Virus record (IMG/VR): IMGVR_UViG_3300036652_000308
Location: 1-49,176 of that record
Length of the DNA: 49,176 bases
Source: a virus
Direction: 5' to 3' (one strand)
Below the pieces are notes generated by a model, which saw only the letters and a program-made list of their open reading frames with translations, was not told the DNA's origin and did not search any database. Below, one piece after another: positions 21,994 through 31,025 of this stretch. The translations under genes were made by a program, and so were the position numbers. Numbering within the stretch: position 1 is the stretch's first letter; each line of letters starts with the position of its first letter.

Positions 21994-22632
21994 TTACCTC
22001 GTTGTAGTGTAGAACGTACCCTGGTTAAACGGTTCTCCGTCTCCCTGCAAGAAACCGAATCTTTCGCTTAGGTCAGACAGAACAATTACCTCGACAGCGG
22101 CAGGCCGGGTAATTGCATTGGACTGCGTTAGAATTGCTATTTCAAATGATTCCAATTCAAATTCAAACGTCAACCGCATTGTCATATCATAAAAGTCATT
22201 TACATAACATTTTCCACGGCTCGGAAATAAGTTCCGCAGTTGCTGGTTGATGCTTGGCGCGCTGCAAATTGAAATATTGCTAAGCGCCTTCACCAGTATC
22301 AACTTTCGATAACTGGTGTCATCGAGAGTGTACGTCATGGTTGTCGGCTGTCCTTTATAAAAAGGAGCCTGCCCAAATGGCTCGCCGTCGCCTTGCTCAA
22401 ATCCGAAAACTTCAAGGTCGGTATTCGGGACTGTCAGGTTTCGACTCACATTAACGATTGCTCCCCATATGTCGAGGCCAAAACCTTGCGCAGTGTCAAC
22501 GTTCCAAACGTAGTCAAAAAATGCTTGGAAATCAACTGCGGGATCAAAGAATTGATTCATGCTGTCGATCATCTGAGCCAGGGTTGGCGAATTCGCGTAC
22601 TGACTGGCAATGGTCTGTTCAAAGTTTTCCAT
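21994..22632 (-). CDS. DUF2612-type baseplate/tail protein
   Basis: 212 aa. Two copies of an FGF-x-x-GDGEPF motif (FGFEQGDGEPFGQAPFY and FGFLQGDGEPFNQGTFY) frame a body with WNVDTAQGFGLDIWGAIVNV, as in DUF2612 proteins. It lies between the J-like gene and the spike, the place of P2 gpI, and probably links the wedge to the fibre/spike. ATG overlaps the previous stop by one base. Confidence 0.82.
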   Translation of the reverse strand: MENFEQTIASQYANSPTLAQMIDSMNQFFDPAVDFQAFFDYVWNVDTAQGFGLDIWGAIVNVSRNLTVPNTDLEVFGFEQGDGEPFGQAPFYKGQPTTMTYTLDDTSYRKLILVKALSNISICSAPSINQQLRNLFPSRGKCYVNDFYDMTMRLTFEFELESFEIAILTQSNAITRPAAVEVIVLSDLSERFGFLQGDGEPFNQGTFYTTTR

Positions 22633-23849
22633 CAGACCACCGTAACGGAAATATTTTCAGGGTCAATAGTAGGGTACTGGTCAATACCTGTAGTGAACGA
22701 TGTTGCGGTAGGTGCGGCAGCGCCAAGTAGTAGCGAAATAATTGCCACGTTTGGCGCGGATGCTGAAACTGGCGCATAAAAACGACCTGCGAAGATCGTC
22801 GCGGCAATCCTTGCGCGCTGCCCGCCATCGCCGCCGTAGAACGCGGATACGATAGCAGCTCGCACACGAGTAACGATATCGCTCGGAAGGCCGGGGATAT
22901 TGGCAATGCTGACCGCGAATTTAATTGGTGTTGCAGTAGGACGATTAAATTGAACCGGGTATGATGGTCGTGGAATATCGTAATTCTCATCTTCCACCAC
23001 TACCGTAACATTGCCGTTGTAGTCGGCTCCTACATCCTTCCGCGTCCAGATGGTGCGCGCAATTTCGTCGTCATCACCACCGACAACAGCCACGTAGATT
23101 GATTTCTTAATCAGCGTGTACGCAGTCGATCCAACCGCCAGCGGCGTGTCCTTCACGTTATCGATAGCGTACACGTCCGTCACGCCATCAAGATTGAACA
23201 CGTTGGCATATATGGACGGCATTGTCCCGTGCGCGTTGAGGGCAACAGATTGGCGGCGACGGTATTCAAAATCAACGCGAGACTCGACCAGACGGCCCAC
23301 TACGCCATCGGTCAAATTCGCGGCGCTGTCCCAGCCTGGAATGATCTTGACGGGGATTGCCTCAATAGCGCCAGCAGGGCAGTTGATCGGGCCGTAGACC
23401 TGCGCGGCGAACTCAATCACTACCGAGCCGCCAGCGGGGATCGTTCCTTCCTCAGTGGCCGCATACACGTTACCCGCGCCATCCTTTACCAGCGCGCCAA
23501 CCGGAATCACCGTGCCGGTCTTGCCGTAGCACGTGACCTGCACCACAGTTGGCAGCGCGGGAAGTCGGTCAAGAAAGTAGATGCGCGCAATAGCATCCTG
23601 CATGAATCCGCTTGCGGTGTCTGGATTGATGTTGTTGACGAACTCAAGGAACAGGTCATTTGCTGCTCCGATGATAGCCGCCTGACTCACGACAAGTTGG
23701 CCTTGTGGCGACGAGTCACGCGTACTCAGGTTGCCGCCAAAGGCCGCATTCATGTCCGCAAACGCGCCTGCTTTGATCGCGGTTTCATCAGGCGTAACGA
23801 GGCCGGTAGGTGTAAATTGAACGCGTGGAACGCTTGTGGTGCCTGCCAT
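22632..23849 (-). CDS. Baseplate J-like protein
   Basis: 405 aa. Typical J-like layout: N-terminal DMNAAFGGNLSTRDSSPQGQ, the domain AAQVYGPINCPAGAI, a YRRRQSVALNAHGTMPSIY segment and a beta-rich end with AIVSAFYGGDGGQRARIAAT. It builds the baseplate wedge with the W-like protein encoded just upstream. Confidence 0.92.
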   Translation of the reverse strand: MAGTTSVPRVQFTPTGLVTPDETAIKAGAFADMNAAFGGNLSTRDSSPQGQLVVSQAAIIGAANDLFLEFVNNINPDTASGFMQDAIARIYFLDRLPALPTVVQVTCYGKTGTVIPVGALVKDGAGNVYAATEEGTIPAGGSVVIEFAAQVYGPINCPAGAIEAIPVKIIPGWDSAANLTDGVVGRLVESRVDFEYRRRQSVALNAHGTMPSIYANVFNLDGVTDVYAIDNVKDTPLAVGSTAYTLIKKSIYVAVVGGDDDEIARTIWTRKDVGADYNGNVTVVVEDENYDIPRPSYPVQFNRPTATPIKFAVSIANIPGLPSDIVTRVRAAIVSAFYGGDGGQRARIAATIFAGRFYAPVSASAPNVAIISLLLGAAAPTATSFTTGIDQYPTIDPENISVTVV

Positions 23850-23856
23850 ATTCGCC

Positions 23857-24213
23857 TCAGAATGTAACGTTTCGGCTCACGCCGTCTGTATCGATAATTT
23901 GCACCTGACCGCGCAATACGCGCTCGTTGGTCAATTCGACCAGCAGGCAGCGCGCCGTGACAACGCCCTCAACCAGCAAGGCCGCTTGCTCAACCTGCGA
24001 GCGCAAGAACGGCATGTCGGGAACCTGCCCAAGCACGCGGGTCAGGTACGGGATGCCGGCTGCTTGGTCATACCAAAGATCAGCCAGGAACACGCGCACT
24101 GAACTAGCCACGTCTTGGGCGATAGAGTAGGGCGCAGAACCCATGGCGATATCGCCCTTGATGTCCGTCACCAAGTCCCAAACGTCTTGATCAAGTAAGA
24201 GTGAATCCTTCAT
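23857..24213 (-). CDS. Baseplate wedge protein W/gp25-like
   Basis: 118 aa. DLVTDIKGDIAMGSAPYSIA, QDVASSVRVFLADLWYDQAA, GIPYLTRVLGQVPDMPFLRS match the gp25/GPW lysozyme-fold wedge proteins in length and order. Sits between spike and J-like genes as expected. Confidence 0.85.
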   Translation of the reverse strand: MKDSLLLDQDVWDLVTDIKGDIAMGSAPYSIAQDVASSVRVFLADLWYDQAAGIPYLTRVLGQVPDMPFLRSQVEQAALLVEGVVTARCLLVELTNERVLRGQVQIIDTDGVSRNVTF

Positions 24214-24899
24214 GCTGGCAATGGCTTCGATGTTATGGCGGTAGCGCCCTGTGCGCGGTGCGGGTGATCTTTGCCGGAAATACCTCCCGAAATCACATCA
24301 GGTGCAGTGATTATACCGTCCGCATCGATGGTGTCGGAAAACTTAGCTTTCGCATTGACAATGAAATTCGTTGCGTTGCAGACGATATCGTTTTCTGCCG
24401 TCAACTCAATGTCGGGTGCCTCCAAGGTGATTTTGGTGGGCGACACGATACGGATGCCATCGGCGCTAAAGTCGATGAACTGGGTAGGCGTCTTGTTAAG
24501 GAATCCACCGATATACAGTCCATCAGCCATGTCCGATTGCCGCATCGAGCCAGGATTGGAAATATCCTTGTTCGCCTTCACTGCGGAAATGTCACGGTCA
24601 GCAAACAGGCATAGGCCAATGTCGCCCACTTCGGGAATCATTGTCACCGCGTTGAGGCCGGCTTGCAGCGTCATGAAGGGGATGCCGCTGATAGTGCCGT
24701 GCGGGATCGCGTTGCCGTCTGCGTCAAGCTGGTTGACGGTCGGCTGCACGTCGAGCAAGTCGCCCTCCACCGCCATGACCTTGACCAACGCGACATGGCT
24801 GCGCCCTGCCATGATCTGCCGAATGATGTAGGTCGTTGCGTTGTAATTGGACGATCCGCTCTCAGCGGTCCTTGTCCCGAAATAGCCTTCACTCGACAC
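24210..24899 (-). CDS. Baseplate central spike protein (Gp138/gpV-like)
   Basis: 229 aa. The N-terminal OB-like domain (LVKVMAVEGDLLDVQPTVNQ, IPEVGDIGLCLFADRDISAV) is followed by a repetitive beta region (SADGIRIVSPTKITLEAPDI, ELTAENDIVCNATNFIVNAK) and the C-terminal ISGKDHPHRAQG. Such trimers form the membrane-piercing needle; HxH near the end may hold a metal ion at the tip. Confidence 0.87.
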   Translation of the reverse strand: MSSEGYFGTRTAESGSSNYNATTYIIRQIMAGRSHVALVKVMAVEGDLLDVQPTVNQLDADGNAIPHGTISGIPFMTLQAGLNAVTMIPEVGDIGLCLFADRDISAVKANKDISNPGSMRQSDMADGLYIGGFLNKTPTQFIDFSADGIRIVSPTKITLEAPDIELTAENDIVCNATNFIVNAKAKFSDTIDADGIITAPDVISGGISGKDHPHRAQGATAITSKPLPA

Positions 24900-25755
24900 G
24901 GTATGCCTCTACGGTTGATTGCCATGGGCCGCCCGGTTCTTCGGCGGATATGTTGTGCGACACTGTGTACACGTGCCAAACTCCCTCGGCCATGGGGATG
25001 CTGCTCTTGACCTCGATATCGGCCCCGATGATGATGTTGGGGTTGAATAGGCAGCGCAGCGTCATACCCTTGCTCGATAGGGTAGGGTAGCCAATCATGC
25101 CCGCAGACGGCCCAATAAGCGGTATCGTGTCGGAGCGACGGCTCTTGCCAGTACGCCAAACTGCCAACACGCCACGGTCGATTACGTATTCGATGCCCGC
25201 AGCGCGAGCACACGCCCTGATTTTGTTGAGCGTCGAGCCAGCAAAGTACGGGTTGAACAGTTGGATATCCACGTCTTCGCCGTCAAGCTGCAATCCAGCC
25301 TCGCCAGCAAGGTCAACCATGATGTCCTGCACCGACACAGCACCCTTGTAGCTAGTCGCGCCTACGGGCTTCACAGCCACATCGAGGCCCATTTGCGCCA
25401 TGATGACAAGAGGCACTTGCGGCGCGGCGTTGTAGTCGGCCCACGCATCTACGATCACGCCAGAAAACACCAGATTCAAACCGCCATCGTCATCGCCAGC
25501 GGCAACCGAAACCGTGTTCTTGATGCGGATAGCGCGGTTGATTTGCCCGATGGTCGTAAGCTTGTTCATCATGTCTTCAGGCAAGCCGTAGCACCGAATC
25601 TGCGCCGCGCCCATCGATTCACCGCCAGGGTTCGCCAAGTCCACGAATACGCGCAGGCCGCGAATCGTCACGGTGTCGCCCAGGTCTTCGCCAAACTCAC
25701 CGGTCCCGAGTGTGATGGTTAGCTCGATGCGCTTCTTGGTAAAGGTGCCGGTCAT
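24889..25755 (-). CDS. Baseplate hub protein
   Basis: 288 aa. Opens with ELTITLGTGEFGEDLGDTVT, RGLRVFVDLANPGGESMGAA and QIRCYGLPEDMMNKLTTIGQ, the pattern of hub proteins of DUF-type myophages (gp44/gpD-like). The C-terminus has the conserved GVWHVYTVSHNISAEEPGGP. It overlaps the spike gene by 11 bp and connects tube and spike. Confidence 0.85.
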   Translation of the reverse strand: MTGTFTKKRIELTITLGTGEFGEDLGDTVTIRGLRVFVDLANPGGESMGAAQIRCYGLPEDMMNKLTTIGQINRAIRIKNTVSVAAGDDDGGLNLVFSGVIVDAWADYNAAPQVPLVIMAQMGLDVAVKPVGATSYKGAVSVQDIMVDLAGEAGLQLDGEDVDIQLFNPYFAGSTLNKIRACARAAGIEYVIDRGVLAVWRTGKSRRSDTIPLIGPSAGMIGYPTLSSKGMTLRCLFNPNIIIGADIEVKSSIPMAEGVWHVYTVSHNISAEEPGGPWQSTVEAYRVE

Positions 25756-26042
25756 GGGATATAGACCAACTGGTAGCGCGTGCCGAAGCCGTCATAGGTC
25801 GGATCGCTCACGCCTTGGGTATCAATGAATGCGATCTGGCCCATGAAGCCGCGATAGTCGTATCGAACGAGGCCCACGCGGTCACGGCAAACCATGCCGT
25901 TGACTACTGGCGTACCAGCCACCGCCAGATCAAAGTACACGCCCGTGCTTAACTGACGGATGGCGATAACACAGCGCTGCCCGCCGAGCGTCACACTCAA
26001 GCGCTGCGATGGCTCCGCAATCAGGGGAATAATCGAACTCAT
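25752..26042 (-). CDS. Baseplate plug-like protein, 96 aa
   Basis: MSSIIPLIAEPSQRLSVTLG, then CVIAIRQLSTGVYFDLAVAG and GFMGQIAFIDTQGVSDPTYD; a small beta-barrel-like protein conserved next to the hub gene in this type of phage (DUF6983-like, by memory). Coupled to both neighbours by ATGA. Confidence 0.78.
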   Translation of the reverse strand: MSSIIPLIAEPSQRLSVTLGGQRCVIAIRQLSTGVYFDLAVAGTPVVNGMVCRDRVGLVRYDYRGFMGQIAFIDTQGVSDPTYDGFGTRYQLVYIP

Positions 26043-26680
26043 ACGACCCCCGAAGTATCAATGGTGGTGTCAGGGATCGGCTGCAACTGGCCGCGCTCTT
26101 TCAGCGTTGCGCCCGATGGGATTTTTGGGTCAGAGAACTGCGAAGCCTCTTTCTCGCGCACCTCGCGGAATTCGCAGTGCGCTTCAAGGCGATGCGCCCC
26201 GTTCGTGGCCGTGCGCGTCCATGCTACCGACAGGAGTTTGTAGCCACGGTATGCGGCTTCTGGCGTGGTGATGGAGTAGAGCGTCAGATCACGCCGTGCG
26301 TTGCGCAAGTCGTACTCAAACGTGTTGCGGCGCTCGATGGACCCGGAGCAGCTCAGCACCATGCGCACGCTGGCCGGCTGGTCCACCTGATTGTACGAGG
26401 CGAACGATCCGCGCTCGACTGGGTAATCGGAAATGGCGCAATTGTCCTGATAGTCGAATGCCAGGACGCTATCGTAGTCCGCAAGCTTCTTTCCGTCCTT
26501 GTCCGCGATGGCCCATCCCGTGGTGGGAGTGCCAAGTAGAGAATTGAGCTTGTCACCGATGCCGAAGATGCCGAGCGTGAGCGTGTCGAAAATCTGAGCT
26601 CCGCCGCGCAGAAGGTTTGGAACCCCCGCGACGGCTGGCACTTTAGGGTAGAGCGATTTGATGATGGGTACGATTGCCAT
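26039..26680 (-). CDS. Baseplate/tail-tip protein, 213 aa
   Basis: Residues about 45-180 read as a beta-rich domain with conserved-looking stretches DYPVERGSFASYNQVDQPAS and DLTLYSITTPEAAYRGYKLL. It lies between tape measure and plug, where the Dit-like or DNA-circularisation-type proteins are encoded. The start overlaps the tape measure stop by one base. Confidence 0.75.
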   Translation of the reverse strand: MAIVPIIKSLYPKVPAVAGVPNLLRGGAQIFDTLTLGIFGIGDKLNSLLGTPTTGWAIADKDGKKLADYDSVLAFDYQDNCAISDYPVERGSFASYNQVDQPASVRMVLSCSGSIERRNTFEYDLRNARRDLTLYSITTPEAAYRGYKLLSVAWTRTATNGAHRLEAHCEFREVREKEASQFSDPKIPSGATLKERGQLQPIPDTTIDTSGVV

Positions 26681-28440
26681 TATTGAGTTTGTCCGCTGTT
26701 GGCGTTGTTGGCATACGTGTATTCAAGGGATGGCTTGATCGCACGCGCAATGCCGTCCGCATCGGTGGCCTTAGTGTTGACCGTGATTTTGTCCACGTTG
26801 ACGGTGGTATTGCTCCCTCCACCGCCGCCATTGCGCACGCCTGCAAGCACCTTGGAGACATAGTTCCGCGTCTCTGCTGGTGCATTCGCCATGCCCTTGT
26901 TGTTCAGGTTGCCTTGCCCCCAATTGTAAGCGGCAGCGGCTTGCCCTACATCACCTTTATACATTTTCAGCAGGTCGCGCAACTTGCGTGCGGCGGCGTC
27001 CGACGACTCGTTAAAGTCATCGGGGTTTTGAAGGCCGTATTCTTTGGCGGTCGCTGGCATGAACTGGAAGTGGCCCATTGCGCCAGCGCCCGAGCGCATG
27101 TTCTTTCCGCGTCCGGACTCGGTATTCCAGATCGTATCAAGCAGACCAGCAGGCAAGCCATACTTAGATTCCAGCGAGGTCAAGCGCCCCTGTGCATCAG
27201 TCGGCGGCGCGGACGATGGTGAATTGGCAGCGGCCATCTCGGCAGCAGTGCGCCCCTTGAGTCTGGCCGGCGTGTGCGATGCGCCTTTGTCGCCAAAGAA
27301 CTCAAAGACCTTGCCAACCCATTCATCGATCTTTCCGCCCGACTTCTCGTTCAGTGCGCGCACGCCCGCATAGGCAGCAGCAAAGCCAACGAGAGCCGCT
27401 GTAGCAGGCCCAAAGGCAAGCGCGATGCTTCCGGCCATGCTCACCAGCGACAGGCCGAAGCTTGCCACCTTGAGGCCAATCAGCGTCACCAATACGTTCT
27501 TCCAGCCACCCAGCGATTCAGCAATGCGGTCGGCCCAGGTCACGAATTCAGCAATGGCCGTGATAGCGCCATCGACCCACTTTGCAATGTCGTCCTTGTG
27601 CGCCGCGATCCAGTTCGCGCCTTCTTCCAGTCGCGCAAACACCTTCTCGAGAGCCGGGGCCAATTGCAGGACAACGCGGGTAGCCGTGGTCGTCAAGCTG
27701 TCGCGCAGGTCAAGCATTTGATTCTTGAGCTTGAGCGCCGCTTCCGCATCCTTCATGGTCACGGCTGCATGGCGCTCTTGCGCCGCGATCAGGTCTTGAA
27801 TCGCAGCAGGGCCAAGCTTGATGAAGTTGTATTGGCCCTCGCTGATACCCATCTGTTTAGCGATGAGCGTGGCCTTGGTCGGGTCGGTAGCCGCGAGTTC
27901 CTGAATGATCTTGGCGCGGGCAAGCAGGTAGGTATTTCCGTCCTCAAGGTCTTTGGACGAGCCGCCCCAGCGGAAGAACGCCTGCATGCCAGCATTCGGG
28001 CCACCACCTGTTTTCAGTTCTGAGATTGCATCAACCGACTCTTTAAGCTGCGCGGTCAAGCCCTCTTGCGAGCCGCCTGCACGCTCCGAGGCGAGTTGAA
28101 ACGCCTTGATCTGCTGCGTTGACATGCCGAGGTTCTGAGACAAATAGCCCAGGTTGACGGCGCTGTTGATGGTGTTGGTGATGAAGTCTTTGATGCCCAC
28201 GCCAGCCGTGAACACAGCAGCCAGTGCAAGCACCTCGTTGCGCACCTTGCGGTAGCCGTCAACGCTGCTCTTGATCGCCTTCTCACGGGCGGCAGAGTTC
28301 TTCTTTTCCGCTTCTGCGGTGCGGGTGCCTGCGTTTTGAATATCGCGCTGACCCCGCTCCACGCCGCGCACGCCAGCCTGGAAGTTCCTGCTATCCAGCC
28401 CCAGCGTGATAAGGAGCGATTCAATAACGGTGGTTGCCAC
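26680..28440 (-). CDS. Tail tape measure protein with lytic transglycosylase domain
   Basis: 586 aa. The N-terminal part is helical with coiled coils (QKDIQNAGTRTAEAE-type region), hydrophobic segments lie at about 320-360, and residues about 425-535 form an SLT domain: LLDTIWNTESGRGKNM (catalytic Glu), GAMGHFQFMPATAKEYGL, GDVGQAAAAYNWGQGN. The protein sets tail length and opens the cell wall during DNA entry. By the usual 0.15 nm per residue it fits a tail near 90 nm. Confidence 0.92.
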   Translation of the reverse strand: MATTVIESLLITLGLDSRNFQAGVRGVERGQRDIQNAGTRTAEAEKKNSAAREKAIKSSVDGYRKVRNEVLALAAVFTAGVGIKDFITNTINSAVNLGYLSQNLGMSTQQIKAFQLASERAGGSQEGLTAQLKESVDAISELKTGGGPNAGMQAFFRWGGSSKDLEDGNTYLLARAKIIQELAATDPTKATLIAKQMGISEGQYNFIKLGPAAIQDLIAAQERHAAVTMKDAEAALKLKNQMLDLRDSLTTTATRVVLQLAPALEKVFARLEEGANWIAAHKDDIAKWVDGAITAIAEFVTWADRIAESLGGWKNVLVTLIGLKVASFGLSLVSMAGSIALAFGPATAALVGFAAAYAGVRALNEKSGGKIDEWVGKVFEFFGDKGASHTPARLKGRTAAEMAAANSPSSAPPTDAQGRLTSLESKYGLPAGLLDTIWNTESGRGKNMRSGAGAMGHFQFMPATAKEYGLQNPDDFNESSDAAARKLRDLLKMYKGDVGQAAAAYNWGQGNLNNKGMANAPAETRNYVSKVLAGVRNGGGGGSNTTVNVDKITVNTKATDADGIARAIKPSLEYTYANNANSGQTQ

Positions 28441-28781
28441 TATCTCGGCTCCTTGGTCTGACGTTTGTTGTAGTCGTCCACAGCGATTATCTCAAGCATG
28501 TCATGCACGTCCTGAGTGCTGTAGACCGTATCCAATTCATGAAGGCTTGCCATCCCGCGAGAGACAACAAGCCCCATGATTTGGGGAACGTTGGCGTATT
28601 CGATTAGCCGGCCACTGCCTGATTCGGCGGGGCCGATGCCGAACTCTGGCCGCCGCCTGAAATAAAAGGCTGAATGTGCATGGTCAGGACAACGCGCTGC
28701 AAATCGAAGTACGTCACGGCTTCTTCGATATCGCCTTCGAACAGGTCGCGGGTCGTCAGTTCCTGCTTGATCAGCACGCAA
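28440..28781 (-). CDS. Second tail assembly chaperone frame (gpT-like extension)
   Basis: The frame is -1 relative to the first chaperone and is open across its last 60 codons. Its unique part after 28604 encodes RLIEYANVPQIMGLVVSRGM, ASLHELDTVYSTQDVHDMLE and a charged end. Tail phages usually make such a G-T fusion by programmed frameshifting between sheath/tube and tape measure. No canonical heptamer was found in the overlap; the U-rich stretch near 28660-28668 is the best candidate. The exact 5' end of the coding part is therefore unknown. Confidence 0.65.
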   Translation of the reverse strand: MRADQAGTDDPRPVRRRYRRSRDVLRFAARCPDHAHSAFYFRRRPEFGIGPAESGSGRLIEYANVPQIMGLVVSRGMASLHELDTVYSTQDVHDMLEIIAVDDYNKRQTKEPR

Positions 28782-29038
28782 CCAAGCAGTTCTTCCAGCA
28801 GTGGCTCTGCAATCGCATGGGGAATCTTGGTGATCGAGCCCATGCCAGCCATCATCAGGCCCGCCATGCCCATCGACAGCGATTCATCTGCCAGCTCTAC
28901 GCCAGCATTCATCACTGCAAACAGCGCCTTGGTAGCCCAGCGGTGAGCGTCACGCGCCGACATTTCGGTAATGACAAAGGTCTTGCCCTTGTCACGACCG
29001 GCCTTTTCTACGGTGTAGTTTTGGACGGTGCGTGCCAT
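28604..29038 (-). CDS. Tail assembly chaperone 1 (gpG-like)
   Basis: 144 aa: MARTVQNYTVEKAGRDKGKT, then a helical core (AVMNAGVELADESLSMGMAG, LMMAGMGSITKIPHAIAEPL) and DLFEGDIEEAVTYFDL. Position between tube and tape measure and the overlapping downstream frame identify it as the chaperone that coats the tape measure during tail assembly. Confidence 0.82.
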   Translation of the reverse strand: MARTVQNYTVEKAGRDKGKTFVITEMSARDAHRWATKALFAVMNAGVELADESLSMGMAGLMMAGMGSITKIPHAIAEPLLEELLGCVLIKQELTTRDLFEGDIEEAVTYFDLQRVVLTMHIQPFISGGGQSSASAPPNQAVAG

Positions 29039-29040
29039 GG

Positions 29041-29475
29041 TTAGATCGGAGCCTTATCGAAGTTCTGGAACATGAACGTGAACTTGCGGGGTTGCAGAAC
29101 CTTCTTGCCGGTGTTGGCCGGGGTGAACGAGGTCAAGTAGCCCTTGGTCATCGCGTACTTCTCTTGCGTGCCTTGGATCAGGCCGGTGCCGTCGAAGATG
29201 ACCGCCTCACGCTGCGCCTTCTGCTGCGCAATGATCGCGTCAAGGAAGTCGATGCTTGGCGACGTGGCCTGCAACATGAACGTGATGGTCGTCGCGTATG
29301 GCACATAGCCGCCATCAAGCTGACCGTCCACGCCCATTTGCGTTTCGACTGGGTTCACGTCATCGGTCGCAAACGAATCGTCCGTGGCGTAGCCTTCCAG
29401 CTTGAACGGCACGGGGAAAATGCCGCGAGCAGCCAGGGTAAAGGCGCTGTTGGCGGTGGTGAGAGTTTTTGCCAT
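29041..29475 (-). CDS. Tail tube protein
   Basis: 144 aa, beta-rich (TANSAFTLAARGIFPVPFKL, GYVPYATTITFMLQATSPSI, PRKFTFMFQNFDKAPI). Length and location directly after the sheath gene match tube proteins of DUF3383-sheath myophages. Confidence 0.85.
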   Translation of the reverse strand: MAKTLTTANSAFTLAARGIFPVPFKLEGYATDDSFATDDVNPVETQMGVDGQLDGGYVPYATTITFMLQATSPSIDFLDAIIAQQKAQREAVIFDGTGLIQGTQEKYAMTKGYLTSFTPANTGKKVLQPRKFTFMFQNFDKAPI

Positions 29476-29486
29476 GATTCAGCCCC

Positions 29487-31016
29487 TTATTGAACGTTGA
29501 TCGATGCGAGTTCGATCTTTTGGACCGAGCCACCATCGGCATAGAAGAAAGTCATATCCGGCGAACCGCGAGCCACGCGCACTGCCGCGCCCGGATCAGC
29601 GATGTTCAGATACCAGCCGCGAGTGCTCACCACGTCTGCAATCTTCTTGCCCACCGATGCGTTGATGGATGCGATCTGATCGCTGCCCAGCGTGACGCCT
29701 GCGCGGATCGCACCGAAGTTCAGCGCTGCGGCGATTGGATCGGCCAGAGATGATTCGATTTGCGAGTAGCCGAAGTTGTTGTACGGGATCGTGCCAGCGC
29801 CGGTCATCAGTACCATCAACGACTGCTGGAAGGCCGAGTTCATCCAGATTTGGTTGTAGTAGCTGTCGGCCCATTTGAATGCGCCGCTGATCTGCCCAGG
29901 CTGCATGAAGCGGAACTGCTGCGCCGAGGTGGCATATGCGCCGTAGAAGTTGTAGCCGTTTGCAATCAGGGTATCGCCTGCGGTGGCGTCCATGACGGAA
30001 GGCGTCAGGCCACCTTGCGAGCGGAAGGCGAACGTTTGGCGACCGTTGGTAGTGGTGAAGTCCAGCGATGCAGCAATGCCCATGGCGAAGGCAGCGAGAG
30101 GCCGCACGATGCTTGCCAGCGATACGCCGAGCGCGGCAGCGACGGAAGCGTCACCAGTTACAGGCAGCGAACCGGAAAGTCCGACCGCCGCAACGCGTGC
30201 GCCGAAACTGGTCGTATTGCCCTGCACGAGCGCGTTGGGGTCGGTATCCCAGGCGACGTATGCAAACCGGTTGTTCTGCTGGCTGGTCCACGTAGCGAAG
30301 GCGATTTTCTCGTCGGTGGTCGGCTCAAAAGTGGTCATGAACGAAGCCCAGTTCAGGGCGCGAGCGGTCACGGCCAGTAGGGCAGGGGCCGGGGTCATCG
30401 CGGCGGAACCGGACGACAGTTGCGCGGCGGTGGCGGCGGTCAGGCGCAGGGCAGTAGCGAGCGCACCCGTGCCATACGAAACCAGACTCGTAGCGCCCGT
30501 GGTAGGCGATGCGAACACGAACGCTTGACGTTGCGCGTCGTAGGTAACGACAGGTGCGCCGCCGCCCGTGAAGGCCGCCTGAATGATCGACGCTGCGTTG
30601 CTGAAACTGGTCGCGGTGGACAGGTTGATTGCCGTCGAGGTCTTGGGGGTGCTGTCAACCGAAACGGTCAGCGTGCCGGATGCAATGCCGGTGATGGTGG
30701 TCAGCGGCTCGCCCGCGAACGAACCCGAGCGCAGGTAACCAGCAACCGGCGCGGAGGCGTATTGCGAGAACAGCAGCGCGCCCGGTTTGGCGGTCGAGTT
30801 GTCGTAGCCCGCGAAGTACACGGCGGACAGGTTGTATTCGTCGGAGGTATCACCGAAAAACTTGGCAACGTCAGCCGGGGAGGCGAACGACTGCACCGAG
30901 CCAATCGGGACGGCGGTATTGTTGGTCAGGGTCAGGCCCGACAAAGCCACGGCTGCGCCACCAGCGGTAAGAACGCCGGGGAATACAGCAACGAGCTTGG
31001 ATGCTGGAATGGTCAT
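29487..31016 (-). CDS. Tail sheath protein (DUF3383 type)
   Basis: 509 aa. Opening MTIPASKLVAVFPGVLTAGG, then SFASPADVAKFFGDTSDEYN and AAVYFAGYDN-like text, a variable Ala/Thr/Ser insertion around residues 90-210, and the conserved end with NFYGAYATSAQQFRFMQPGQ and ADSYYNQIWMNSAFQQSLMV. This makes the contractile sheath and defines the particle as a myophage. Confidence 0.92.
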   Translation of the reverse strand: MTIPASKLVAVFPGVLTAGGAAVALSGLTLTNNTAVPIGSVQSFASPADVAKFFGDTSDEYNLSAVYFAGYDNSTAKPGALLFSQYASAPVAGYLRSGSFAGEPLTTITGIASGTLTVSVDSTPKTSTAINLSTATSFSNAASIIQAAFTGGGAPVVTYDAQRQAFVFASPTTGATSLVSYGTGALATALRLTAATAAQLSSGSAAMTPAPALLAVTARALNWASFMTTFEPTTDEKIAFATWTSQQNNRFAYVAWDTDPNALVQGNTTSFGARVAAVGLSGSLPVTGDASVAAALGVSLASIVRPLAAFAMGIAASLDFTTTNGRQTFAFRSQGGLTPSVMDATAGDTLIANGYNFYGAYATSAQQFRFMQPGQISGAFKWADSYYNQIWMNSAFQQSLMVLMTGAGTIPYNNFGYSQIESSLADPIAAALNFGAIRAGVTLGSDQIASINASVGKKIADVVSTRGWYLNIADPGAAVRVARGSPDMTFFYADGGSVQKIELASINVQ

Positions 31017-31025
31017 TGAAACACC

